A DNA stretch of 64,000 nt. Origin: Phaonia tiefii (lineage: Eukaryota > Arthropoda > Insecta > Diptera > Muscidae). A model generated the notes under the pieces. It saw nothing but the letters and a program-made list of their open reading frames with translations, did no database searches and had not been told where the DNA came from. How positions within the stretch are numbered: position 1 is the first letter of the stretch; each line of letters opens with the position of its first letter. Shown here piece by piece: positions 1 to 11,371 of the stretch. A program made the position numbers and the translations under genes. The stretch covers positions 28,373,506-28,437,505 of the forward strand of contig OZ008368.1 in assembly GCA_963931995.1 (NCBI GenBank), in the 5' to 3' direction.

Positions 1-74
1 GTTTTTTTTATTTTGTTGGTTAATATGGGAAACCTAAACATAAACAGAGAACTATACAAAATTTTGATAGAGTG

Positions 75-296
75 TTTTTTTCACGGCAGCATTTTGAAAT
101 TTCGATCATACATACTTTTCAATTGAATTTTCAATTTACTTAATTTTGTCTTTTATACGAAAACTGCAATCAAATATATGCAACATCCATGCATATATGC
201 AACAAATATCTTATATAATCTACAATGAGACATACGCGAAAAATAGGAAATTGAAAATAGGATTGATCAAGCATTCAAATGCTGCCGTGAAAAAAA
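75..296. repeat. Inverted repeat, 20-bp perfect arms
   Basis: The arms at 75-94 and 277-296 are exact reverse complements (the right arm contains ATGCTGCCGTGAAAAAA). The same CTGCCGTGAAAAAAATG block recurs at about 46144-46163 inside a small inverted-end element, and the sequence following it here (to about 460) resembles that element. This is probably a decayed member of the same non-autonomous DNA-transposon family. No coding capacity was seen. Confidence 0.6.
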
Positions 297-460
297 TGTT
301 CTGTCAAAATTGTTAAAATATATTAAAAAAAAATTTTTATTACATTTTTAAAAACCTTATGGTCTTTATGACACGTCGTTTAAACCCCATATTGACCAAA
401 CAAATTATTTATCCAAATATACAAGGAGTTGAAATTGCAACGGCCGCTACCGAACTATAA

Positions 461-2290
461 GTACCTTCGTATTATAAAATGTTGACGTTCCCGTAATCAG
501 TTCTTCAATACTCATCTTTGCTGCGTGAAATTGTCTATGGAATCTCTTAATAATACCGTTCGCTTGATGCCGGGAGGCGGAAATAGGTGGCAAAAACTAC
601 AACTCGATTGCTGTAACCGAAAAAACAGTTGTCGGAACCGTTTTTTATTTTTCGCAAACGTTTTTTTCCAGTTTACATTTTTCATAACTCGTTTGCTGCA
701 AACATTTTTGGGTTCTCCCAAACGAAATGACATGTATGGATTAACAGAAGTTCGTTTCTCCCAACTACAGTCCCCAAACGAACTTCAGTTATCTGAGATT
801 TCGTTTGGAAGGAACGATTTTTTTCTTTTCGTGTGTGTATGAGAACAGTTTGAAAGGGTATTTAATTAAAAATCAATACTACTTCCGGTAACTACGATAC
901 CATCTGTTGTTAGACCACCGTATAATCTGAAACAAGCTGCGTCGTTTGATTTGTGTTTGACAACCATTGAATGCAGACAACCTCGTGAATTTCGATGAAA
1001 ATTAGTAAAGTGTATTTTATGCGTTCATCAAGCATTACTCGTTGCGTAAAAATCAATTTCAATGGTGAAAATGTTGAAACTGAATTCCGAACTTCCAGGT
1101 TGCCAAAAAGAGGTGGTCGACGAAATCCATTCAATGTATTATGCATAAAAACTGGGTATTTTACATGAATATTTGGACATGAAAAATCTGTCCGCGCGAT
1201 GGGTGCCGCGATTCCTCACACTCGACTATAAACGCAGCCGTATTACCACATCAAAGGAATGTTTAGCCATGCTCAGCAGCAATTCGCTGCTTTCGTACAC
1301 GCCGCTTCGTACACGAGGACGAAAAATGAATGAATGAAAAATGAACGAATGAAAATCACAATACACAAGAGACCAAGGAACATATCCTTCATTTATATAC
1401 TATGTATATGGAATATATAAATATAAAATATACGTCAAACTAGATTGGTCAAAAACTGAGAGAAGGAATACTCAAAACAATGAACTTGTACGAGTGAAAG
1501 TGTACCAAAGGTAGGTCTGCCGGCCTACAAGGCCATGGTGACAGATATTTTGAGATGCATGCGGAGTCATTCGTATCGATTATCTGTGTAAAAAGGTAAA
1601 GAACTCCCATAAAGCTGTAACAGATCTAAATGAATAATTATATTAACTTATATTTTGTCAACCGCCTGTTGCCTATTCAAGAAGGGTGATATTTCCATGT
1701 CCAGTGTGGTACCTCCTATACAAAGGTTGTTTGATCGACTGGTTGATCGAACTAACATTTTTCGTATATTATAACTCCCATTCTAGTGCTTCCCAGGCAA
1801 AAGTTGCGGTCGAAGCAATAACTCCCATAAAACACAATGAGTTTGAACGAACTTCAGTACTGGACATTATTTTGTAACACGCCAGTATGTAATTGGAAAT
1901 AGATGTCCAATGTGGTACCTTCGATAAAAAACCTGTGTGAATAATTGACATGGGAAGGCAAGCCCAATCCACCGTTGTTTTGCCTTTTACATACTGCCAG
2001 GATGATTATGTTTCAGCCGCCCATTATCGATCAGACCCTGTCCATAAAGCAGTATGTCGAAACTGGATTTTTGTGTATTTACTTTTGATCCGCCGTTGGC
2101 CAGTAGTTTCGACTTAGCCACCTCCAAAGGATAAAATAATATATCTGCTACTTCGAAGAGCTTCTATGACTAACGGAGGGTTCCGATAAAGCCACTGTTC
2201 GGGACATACTACGAGGAAGTAGTGTGTTGATTGGACTGTCCTATGAAGGAGGCATTTATATCAGAAACTTTCCACGATCACTCCCATGCC
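461..2290. other. AT-rich non-coding tract
   Basis: No gene, RNA gene or recognisable transposase was found. Short open frames (for example 525-842 plus and 910-1146 minus) have low-complexity compositions and no domain I recognise. Two related segments near 1695 and 1905 share a TCCA-TGTGGTACCT motif, so old repeats may be present. Confidence 0.5.
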
Positions 2291-2830
2291 GTTTTCCGTT
2301 ACATCCCATGTAGGGATTAGGGAGAGATTCTCACAATCAGTGAGCTGTTCTAGTTTTACACTCACTGATTGGGACCTGCCGTTTTACACCGATTCCGAAC
2401 GGTATTTTGTGAAGCATTTTCATGGCCGTCGGTGGTGCAATGGTTAGTGTGCGCGGCTCTTGCACATGAGATCCTGGGTTCGAACACCTTCAAATTTCTT
2501 TCGGCGGCGGTCACCTCGCATAGTGACGGCGACACTATCGAGTATATAACCATGAAAAAGCTTCTCAAAATACCGTTCGGAATCGGTGTAAAACTGTAGG
2601 TCCCAATCAGTGAGTGAAAACTGGAAAGCGCACAGCTCAATGATTGTGAGAAGTTCTCCCCAGTCCCTTCATGGGATGTAATGGGAAACCAATTATTTTA
2701 TTTTGTTTTCATGGCTAAATACTCGATAGTGTCGCCGTCATTAAGCGAGGTGAGCAGGTAGTCAGACCAGGGGTCGAACACACGTTCTCATGCACAAGAG
2801 CCTCGCACACTGCCATTGCACCACCGACGG
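2291..2830 (-). repeat. tRNA-derived SINE (minus), interrupted
   Basis: This is a minus-strand copy of the SINE described at 2427-2705. Its 3' half lies at 2291-2426 and its 5' half, with the tRNA-like head, at 2706-2830. The two halves join at the 10-bp duplication TTTTCATGGC, which flanks the inner plus-strand SINE. The sequence is more diverged than the inner copy (for example in the B-box region), as expected for the older insertion. Confidence 0.85.
2427..2705 (+). repeat. tRNA-derived SINE (plus), inside another SINE
   Basis: The head reads CGTCGGTGGTGCAATGGTTA, which resembles a pol III A box, followed by GGGTTCGAAC, a B box; together they suggest a tRNA-derived internal promoter. A conserved body follows (CGACACTATCGAGTATATA, then ACCGTTCGGAATCGGTGTAA) and a TTATTTTATTTT tail. 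Target-site duplication TTTTCATGGC is at 2417-2426 and 2706-2715. At least nine pieces of this family occur in the window, so it is abundant in the genome. No coding capacity. Confidence 0.92.
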
Positions 2831-2835
2831 TTCTT

Positions 2836-3750
2836 TAAGTTCTGAAATATCTAGGACATAATACGAATACTTCTCTGTCTTATATTATTTACCATATTAA
2901 GTGTTAACTCTTAAATGACTGACACTCTCTTCCCCACAGCATGAGATTATAAAAGTGCACGAATACCAAACCTCTCAACCCTGATGGTTTAAAGCACAAA
3001 GGTGAAGTGTTGCGGTTGTTAAATGTACAAAAAACAAAAACGTTATCATCGCTAAAGCTAAATACCTTTTAGCTGATTTCTTTAGGGAATTATTCATTCT
3101 ACATGAATAGGGTTAAATGGACACATGCAAAAACAAACAATTATTAACACATTGTAACATATGATAGAGGTCGAAAATGGGTTTATAATGATAATGCTTC
3201 CACTGATGGTCCCAATGCTGATGATGGCTATTGGCGACTGACGGTGATGGTGTTCAGCCAACCGAAGCACATACATTACGAAATGTTACACCTCCGACAT
3301 TGTGAGTGGGGTTTACTGTGTTTTTTTTTCTAATTTACCTAATTACTTTAATAACACCTGGAGGACCGCGTATGGCAAATGTGGGTGAGTTTTCAGTATT
3401 CACATTTTAATCTAGTGAGCGAAGGAAATTGTAGAGGAAAAAACTAAGTAAATTATCCTTAAGTGGATAAAAGCTGATGACAAAAAAGAGGTCATACTTT
3501 GCAAGCTATACCTTACAAAGTTGTGTGTATAAGATACCACGTCTTTTACGTTTACTGGAATTGGAAAACTAAAATAAATTTTTGTATTTTATTAACCAAC
3601 AAAATAATTGACAAGATACGATTTTGAAAGAACACGAGGCATAAAGGATGTTTATAAATTGATGAAATTAAATTCCGTGTTGCTACTTTTGGTATAAACC
3701 CCATAAAAACTAAGATTTTTACAAAATGTGTGTTAAATATTTTATTTAAC
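2836..3750. other. Non-coding tract
   Basis: Nothing recognisable. One AT-rich stretch (3540-3750) leads into the duplicated palindrome-bearing repeat. Open frames here are short and low-complexity. Confidence 0.5.
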
Positions 3751-3754
3751 TCAA

Positions 3755-4600
3755 CGATGAAATAAAAATGTACCAATGAAAAAGGTCGAATAATCAAAAA
3801 TCACCGCTGATGAATTTGAATAACGTGGAGCACGACGAAACTGCACGCAATTGTTATTGAATGTAAAAATTCTGCAACAACAAAAATCATGTCCAATGAG
3901 AGCCGATGGTTCTCTGGAGATGGAAAGAAGTTTTTCAAATATTTCCTTGTGTGTTTTGCTTCCCATATTTTTCGAACAGTTGTATAGCGGGTAATTCTCA
4001 ATTGAGATGATTTTTCGTTTGCATTTAATTTGGTGCATTTTTGAAAAGTATCATTCCAAACAACCGCTGATGAAGATCTATGGCTAGATCTAAAATACTT
4101 ATACAGTTTGCCAGGAATCATGAGACTGCATTGTGCAAAACTTCTTTTAAAAAAACTATATTTCTATTAATAGAAATATAGAATGGTCTTGAGATTGAAT
4201 ACTAAAACAAAAAAGTGTTCAATAAAATGGCCGAATAAATAAATAAAAACCGCATGCAATTATTATTGCATGTATGAACTGTGTTGTCTTTTAGGCAACA
4301 AGAAAAATCATGTCTAAAGGGAGCCGATGGTTCACTGAAGACGTAAAGAAAAAATTTTTCGGACACTTGCAGAGGTGGAAATTCTAAATTGAAATGAGTT
4401 TTTGTTTGCATTTAGTTTCATGCATTTTTCAAATAGCATCATTCCAAACAACCGATGACGAAGATCTGTGGCTAGATCTGAAATAGCTATACAGTTTACA
4501 GGAATCATAATAATGCATTTCAAAACAGTGTTTTGAAAACAATGTCTCTATTAAAAGAAATTTAGAATGGTCTTGTGGTTGAACAACAAAATAAAAAAGT
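3755..4600. repeat. Tandem pair of a dispersed repeat with palindrome
   Basis: Two diverged units (about 3755-4180 and 4185-4600) share blocks such as AGAGCCGATGGTTCTCTGGA, TGCATTTAATTTGGTGCATT and GCTGATGAAGATCTATGGC. A paralogous pair lies at 28030-28830. The first unit ends in a perfect 26-nt palindrome at 4156-4181 (arms CTATATTTCTATT). Translated minus-strand frames of different units resemble each other (FRSSHRSSSAV versus FRSRHRSSSAV), but all are short and interrupted, so I treat this as a repeat rather than a gene family. Confidence 0.75.
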
Positions 4601-4622
4601 ACCAATAAAAAAATTACATCAA

Positions 4623-6274
4623 GTGTCAGGGGACACCCGGTTGGAACGAAGTTCCTTTCGCTATATATTATGTATTAGTTAGCTCCAAAAAGCCTGAGGC
4701 GCCCGCTGGAAAATACGATCATTTAAATGGATCTTTAAGAAAAGACACTTTTTGTAAAATGATAAACTTTTTTTAAGAAATTTTTTATTTATTGAATGTA
4801 TTTTTTTAAAAAAGTATATTTTAGGTCCTTTTCGTAAGAATATGTAGGATATTTTCCCGAAAAGGTCTTTTTTTTAAAGAGAAATACTTCTTTTATTAAA
4901 CGCTAATGTTTTTTAAGAAAAGGCACTAATTTTAAGAAGAAGTACTTTCTGTAAGTAAAAGTTATAAGAATATGGTTTTTTTCCACAAAGAAATATTTTT
5001 TTAAGAACAAGTACTTTTTAATGAAGTGCTACTCTTTTTAGGAAGAGGTTAATTTTTTTAAAAACGTACTTACTTTCAGAAAGGCTACGTATATCAAGAA
5101 AATAAAAAAAGGTATTATTTTATTTTAAAGAACAGGTAATTTTAAGAAAAGCAATTTTTGTAAGAAAATTTATTTTTTTAAAAAGAAGGTATTATTTTGA
5201 AGAAAAGTTTTTTTTAAGAAATTGGAATTTCTTTTAGAGTTGGTCCTTTTGGCACAAAAAAGTTAGTCTTTAAAGAAAAGTTGGTTTTTAAAGAAAAGTC
5301 TATTTGTTGTAAGAAAATTTACTTTTAAAAAAAATTCACTATTTTAAAAAAATCCTTTTTTTTTAAAGAAAACTTACTTTTTGTAACAAAATTTACAAAG
5401 GTAACTTCTTTAGGAGGAGGTATTTTTTTTTAAGAAAATGTATTTTGGTTAAGAATATGAATAATTTTTTTGAGGAAATTTACTTTTTTTAAGACAAGGC
5501 ACTTATATAAGAAAACGTTCTTTTTTTAAACTTCTTTCACTTTGGCCTTTCTAAATTCACTTTTTATTGGGTTCAAAACTACAATATATACTAAATATTG
5601 GTCACAGGCTCCACCTAGAAAACTTCGCATTAAACAAGAGATGTGCCAACATATATTAGTCGAGACACAAACCAAAGAAAAGTACCCAATATGGATGATA
5701 ATACTGGGTTGCCGCATAGTAGCGTTAAAAAAAGTTGTTTAATTTTTTTTCATTTAGCCCCCATCCCGCAACGTGCGATAATGATATTCGTTCCAAAAAA
5801 AACCTTTTTTTTAAGAAAAGGTACTTTTTGTAAGAAAATGTACTCATTTTAAGTAAAAGAACTTCTTTAAGATAAGGTATTTTTTTTAAGAAAATGTACT
5901 TTGGTTAAGAATATGAATATGTATTTTTTTTTGAGAAAATTTACTTTTTTAAGAAAACGCACTTATATAAGAAAACGTTATTTTTTTAAACTTTTTTCAA
6001 TTTGGCTTTTCTAAATTTACTTTTTATTGGGTTCAAAACTACAAGATATACTAAATATTGGTTACATGCGCCACCTAGTAAACTTGCCATTAAATAAGAA
6101 ATTTCCTAACATATGTGAGACATCTAGTTAGTCTAGACACAAACCAAAGCAAAAGTAAAGAATACAGTTGATAATAGTGGGTTGTAGCATAATAGTGTTA
6201 ACACAAAAGTTGTTTAATTTTTTATTTCATTTAGCCCCCATCCCGCAACTTGCGATAAGGAACTTCGTCCCAAA
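4623..6274 (+). mobile_element. AT-rich inverted-end repeat element, copy A
   Basis: Starts with a hairpin (GTGTC at 4623-4627 pairing with GACAC at 4632-4636) and then TTGGAACGAAGTTCCTTTCG (4641). Ends near 6274 with GCGATAAGGAACTTCGT, the inverse of the start. The interior is many loose variants of TTTTAAGAAAAGGTACTTTT. The right-hand unit is present twice (about 5520-5795 and 5985-6275), a partial tandem duplication of the end. No protein is encoded. Other copies: about 29224-32560, 34515-36561 and 56870-59797. The superfamily is unknown to me; a non-autonomous rolling-circle or foldback origin is possible. Confidence 0.7.
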
Positions 6275-7140
6275 ATTATAATGCTGTATTGGATGCATAT
6301 TTTTTTTGATTTGTAATGACTACCACTGATTTCTTTGACTACCACTCGAGCTGGTGTGGCTTAATTACGTTATTATAATGCCTCCTTATGGTAAATAAAC
6401 CGTATTATTATTACAGTTTTATCGACGCATGTGATGTGAAACAATTTTATATGCCAGCGAATGCAAACATGATGGTTTCAGTGTGTTCGAGTGGTAGCCA
6501 AAGATCAATCTTCGGCAGAACACAACTATACTAATAGACTTTTGATAGTCCCTCCTCCATACATACCACACTTGTGTTCCAATGTCTAAGGCGTATAAAA
6601 TATACCACATTAATTAATACGATAATCATGGTGAAAATTACATTAATAATAAGATAATTTTTGTTTTCAAGTGAAATAAAACTATAATTTAAATTGGTGG
6701 TGCAGTTTCATGAAATATAATTGAAGTAGAAAAACATAGAATCAAAAAGCAAAATAACCGCCTTTTATTCGTATCAAAAATCGGAGTGAGAATTCAACCC
6801 TCCCCGAATTACTGATATGACGGTGTTAGTCAAAATCGATAGCGAATGCATATATGGAATGACAAATGCTGTCACTTATTGCAAAATTCTGTAAATGGCA
6901 ATTTCTTAACATAACAAATAAATTTTCCCAATTTCTTCTTGTAGAGTTGAGAATTGTTAAGAAATTTTTACTTCTAATAAATTAAAAATAGTAGTCGTTG
7001 TTGGCAGTTTCACCGGACTTAATTTATTTTTACATTATATGAAGTAACATATAAAGAACACCATTAAATTCGTATAACAGAATACAAAAATTTGGCATGA
7101 TTAATGTTAAACTGACATAAAGAAGCTACTACACTGAACG
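6275..7140. other. Non-coding tract
   Basis: AT-rich sequence without a recognisable gene or element. A 63-codon minus-strand frame at 6419-6610 has no features I recognise. Confidence 0.5.
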
Positions 7141-7259
7141 GAAAATCAACGTCACAGGGATGAAATTTGTTCATCACCCCAAAAACTTTTGTCATCGAAA
7201 GTGAGCTATCGTACAGTTGCTTTCCCACTATCAAAATGTGTTCATCAACTGCAATTTGT

Positions 7260-7485
7260 TCGTTACTTTACTGTGGTGAAAGTATGGTTGTTGCTGCGAT
7301 GAATGTGCTTCATTAAAGAAACGAATTTGTTTCGTTGCTCCAATGAATTTGTTTCTTTGCTGCAGTGAATATTTTTCATTGTTGCAATGAATAAGTATCG
7401 TTTTTGCAATGAATTGTTTTCATTGCTGCAATGAATTTGTTTCATTACTACAATGTGTTTGTTTCATTGCTGGAATGAATGTTTT
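7260..7485. repeat. 23-bp minisatellite
   Basis: About nine to ten imperfect tandem units of roughly 23 bp with core TTGCTGCAATGAATTTGTTT. The repetitive minus-strand peptide across it (QRNKF, CSKETNS variants) is a by-product of the repeat. Confidence 0.8.
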
Positions 7486-9225
7486 GAAGTGTGTTTCAAC
7501 TTATTTATTGACAATTGTACATAAATACACTGTTAGTATTACATTGCGTTTCTTTTGATAACAATTTTTTGAATTTTTGTTTCGAAAATGGTCTCAATTT
7601 GCAATATAGATTATGTTCATTCCATGTTGAAACACTCGTCTGGAGAAGATTGTGGTAGTCGAGGGGTTGAGTGTTATTGTGGCCGTCGTATTCCGGTCCT
7701 GCAATTAAATAATATGGGGAATTTATTAAGAAGAAGATGTGTACATATCTGTCTCTACTTACAGCCCTGATTTGGCATATAAGCTCTATTCCTCTATGCT
7801 CTACTCCTTTAACATAGAACCGCAATATTGTTTTTTTAAATCATGCAATTGTTGTTGTATTGAGGGTTCTTTCATTCAATTGTAGCGCCAAATCTCCGCG
7901 TCATTAAGAAAATTATCGTTCTGTATGCAATATCTTCAACTGCTGTTTTATTTATTTTAACCAAATTTGTTAAAATTTCGAATGAATTCAATTGTTGTAC
8001 GTTGAATTGTTATTTTTTTGTGTTCGTCGTACTTCAAACACTTTGTTTCTTTGACTTCTTCGTTTTCATTGACTTTGACTGCCCGCACAAATGTATTTAT
8101 GGCTTTCGTTTTTTTCTGCATCCAAATACCAATACAACGATACAGGCGCGACCGAAACACAAAACACGAACATATTGTTTCGATTTGTAACGTCATACAC
8201 ACACACAAATAGTCAGTTAAATATTTCGGGGTAGTTTTTTTTTTGCTTTCGATGCGTCACTTTCTTTGCTCCTTGCATTCTGTTGATTTATCAATTTGAT
8301 TTATAGATAATCAAGTTACACACACGATCACAGCAAACACATAAATTCACACAATTTAGTTTTCATAATATAAGATTATTACTAAAAATAACTACTTTAG
8401 TTAGTCTGTTTTAAGAAATTTATTTTAATTATTCAGGAGGAGAAATATGTCTACCACTTTCGGTTGTTGCAATGGAACTGGTTTAAGATACGTACGTGAC
8501 CCACCACTCACGCTCACCATTTCCTCTTGATAGCCTTTATTTTACGCACGCTCATTTTTTCGACTGCTTCTCTCTCTCTCTATACCTTCATAAATAGTGG
8601 TTTCGTTACAATAACGAAATTGTTTCGTCAACTAAAAATTTTGATAAACTTCCAAAATAAATAAATAATAAACATAATCTATAAAAAGTTAGAGATAAAC
8701 CAAATATCAGTCGTTTAAATCTCATGCCTGTACTTTTTTTTTTAATTTTTAACCCATTTTTCTACAAAATTCAAATTAAATTAAATTTTTGTAGGAACGA
8801 AAAGTAAGTTGTTAAAGAAACGAAATGAAAAATTGTCAAAGAAGTCAATTATGAAATTTTTCGTTGCAGCGACTACCAAATTGTCGGATATACGACACTT
8901 TTCACTATAACACCGTAAAACCATTAACGAAAATGTTTCATCTATGCGACGAAGCGTTTTTCTTTCAGTGTACTATTCGATACAAAGTCTTCTTCGTTTA
9001 CACTCTGATTTGTCGTAATTTTTGTTATCGTTTGGCTGAAAATGTAACGGGTTTATAATAATAGTTTAGTTGTTTCGAAAACACATTGAAGATTACATGT
9101 TGGTGACACAATGATTAATATGTTATAAAATGACAAAGAACGCAATGTAACATAAAAGCAACAGATCTTCAATTCGTGAAACAGTGCTTTCACGTAACTA
9201 CGAGTATTTGGATGTTGTAAACATA
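7486..9225. other. Non-coding tract
   Basis: No gene supported. Contains a pyrimidine-rich stretch with CTCTCTCTCTC near 8571 and a short CA repeat near 8198-8208. Frames at 7505-7825 (minus) and 7957-8208 (minus) show no domain. Scattered CGAAAC and GTTTCG motifs near 8600-8960 may be old inverted repeats. Confidence 0.45.
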
Positions 9226-9228
9226 TAC

Positions 9229-9721
9229 TGAGGGCGTTAAAAGAAAGTACATATACATTTCTAAATATCTTTTCAAATTTAATTCAATGTTAAAAATTAC
9301 TAATTAATTGAAGTCTTTATATTTTCTCATAGGGTCTTGGACTCTATCGATTTATGTAAAAATAACAACAAAATTTTTACAGCTACAAAAAATACCATAC
9401 TAAAACAAAATTTACATCATATTTTTCGCCTCAAAAGAAAGTGTACAATTTGCTGAAGTTGCATTTGGGGCTCCGTACAGATATTTTTACTCCTATTTTT
9501 TTATATTTGATTATATCTTTATATTGCTTCAGCTATTGGCTATCAGCGATAGATACCGTACAAAATTTGTGCGTTTAATTACAGTTGCTATAACATTGCA
9601 GAAAGAAGGCAAATCACTGCGTGAAATTGGTTCTGTCATTGGTAGAAACCATACCAAAGTTAAAAACTTTGCAGTACTAATGTTGCCAGACGAAAACTGG
9701 AACCTCCATTGGAAAGTTTGA
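9229..9721 (+). pseudogene. Tc1-like transposon 5' end with HTH fragment
   Basis: A 5' terminal motif GCGTTAAAAGAAAGTACATA (about 9234) is echoed about 195 bp inwards by GCCTCAAAAGAAAGTGTACA (about 9429), the outer and inner direct repeats of an IR/DR-type Tc1 end. The frame from 9524 encodes a peptide with REIGSVIGRNHTKVKNF, typical of the N-terminal helix-turn-helix of Tc1-like transposases. The catalytic domain is absent and I saw no matching right end, so the copy is truncated, perhaps by the mariner that starts about 100 bp downstream. Confidence 0.6.
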
Positions 9722-9818
9722 CATTTTGTAGCATGAAAATTAATATACAAAACGTTTTCACTTGCGAGCACTATTTGTGGTATTTACAGTGTGTTAAAAA
9801 ATTCAGCTCGGTCAAAAA

Positions 9819-10802
9819 ATGAAAAATTTCGTGCGATGATTTTTTTTCGATTTTTGGCTTGGATTATCGAGACAAGAGTGTATCAATCAACTTGTTTCGA
9901 CTTTCGGTAATAAAGCACCATCAAAAGCCACTATAAATCGCTGGTATCAAGAGTTCAGTGTTGGGCAAAGTTCGCTCCAGGATGAATTTAGTGATGGTCG
10001 TCCAACTTCCGTCGTTTTGCCGGAAACTATGGATGCTGTGCGTGAACTGATAAAGCAAGACCGACATGTGACATAACGTGAGATTGAGGCTTCCTTGGAC
10101 ATTAGAATCACTAGCATCAATAAGATATTACATGTTCATATGGCCGTGAAAGAGATTTGTTCTCGTTGGATCCCACATAATTTGACGAATGCTCCAAAAA
10201 AATGCTCGTGTCGATTGGAGCAAAGAAATGTTGAAAAAATACAACCACGGTAACTTAAATGCAGAGTATAATATCGTCGCAGTTGACGAACCATGGATCT
10301 ATGCGTATGAGCTCGAAACAAAACAACAATCGACTCTTTAATCGGTCTTTAAAGGCGAGCTAAATCCAAAAAAACTGTTCGTGGAAGAAGCACATTGAAG
10401 CAAATGATCGCGTTTTTTGGGTTTAACCGGTCATGTGGCCACAGTGCATTTCAGTGGAACGTAGTATGGTCAATTTTCAGTGGTATGCCACCATCTGTTT
10501 GCCAACAGTGTTGGAAGAAATAATGAAAAACAACAAGAGAAGTCGAATTTTTTGCATCAGAAGAATTCGAGCTCTCACACATCAACTGACACAATGGGCT
10601 ATTTGAGCACTCAACATGTCGAGTTGATGGGTCATACGCCGTACAGCCCCATTGACTCCTTTTTACTGCGTGGTCAACTTTTTCGACACCCGAAGGAGCG
10701 GTTCAAGCTTTCAATAACCATGTTTTGGAGCTGTCTCAATCGGAGTAGAAAAGTGCTTCGAAATTTGGTTTGAGCGCATGCAAAATATATTTTGAAAAAC
10801 AA
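9819..10802 (+). pseudogene. mariner transposase pseudogene, mellifera-type
   Basis: Frameshifted, stop-containing remains of a mariner DDD transposase. In order across frames one sees an N-terminal HTH part (APSKATINRWYQEFSVG, then DGRPTSV), the first catalytic region (AVDEPWIYAYELETKQQST), GLTGHVATVHF, the second region (HTSTDTMGYLSTQHVELMGH) and the third (PPYSP-like, here TPYSPIDSF). The usual HDN at the second catalytic site reads QKN and the third aspartate motif is shortened, so the enzyme would be inactive even if the frames were repaired. The start at 9819 fits the family; mariners are normally about 345 codons, matching this span. Inverted ends were not clearly recognised. The affinity to mellifera-type mariners is by remembered motif similarity. 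Confidence 0.85.
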
Positions 10803-10879
10803 TAAAACCATTTCCATTGCCCGGTATCGTTCGATGATTTCAAGTAATTTTTGCCCAAAATGCACCAGCTAAATCTGGT

Positions 10880-11160
10880 CGAAATGTGGCTTCAACAGAC
10901 GGTGCATCATACCACAGAGCACGTGAAACAATTGACATAATGAAGGATGAGTTCAGTGACCAATTTGTCTCATGTTTAATACCATCGAGAAAATTTTTTG
11001 TGGGATTACGTCAGTCGTCTAAGGCGATAAACCACCGTATCGAATGCAATGTGTTTTTTTAGCGATATACTATCCGTTATGCTCGGAAGAATGATTCAAA
11101 ATTTCAGTAATGCATGGGTCACTTACAACGTGGTCACGGACAATATCATAGAGTAATGTC
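10880..11160 (+). pseudogene. Second mariner-type transposase fragment
   Basis: The frames around 10895-10965 read like QQTDGASYHRARETIDIMKD, matching the QQDGA-CH block at the second catalytic aspartate of IS630/Tc1/mariner enzymes. A later LWDYVSRL resembles the LWGYVK motif after the third aspartate. It is heavily decayed and directly follows the other mariner, so it is either a separate insertion or a chimeric relic. Confidence 0.5.
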
Positions 11161-11371
11161 ATATAGAGCTGCCATCTTTCTCAGCTTGGTGCGGTCGGTG
11201 CGATAGAGAGTTACTAGAAGTAAATTGACTTGCACCAGGTGGAATTACAAAAATTGTTGCTTTAAATTTGTATGTTGTTTTGATGAAAAAGTGTGAAATT
11301 TAAACGTATTTTGTACTTTTTCTATTGTTTCTGTTTTCTATTGTTTCTGTTTCCTTGTTGGTCTCTATCTG

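Noticed and set aside
3755..4121. CTGATGA near GAAAC as another hammerhead (3806, also 4064)
   Set aside because: At 3806 a CGTG/CACG hairpin lies between the core blocks but is offset from them and there is no plausible stem I; at 4064 no GAAAC follows. Stem geometry fails.
7260..7485. Possible CRISPR-like array
   Set aside because: Units are contiguous 23-bp minisatellite repeats without spacers, in an animal-type genome.
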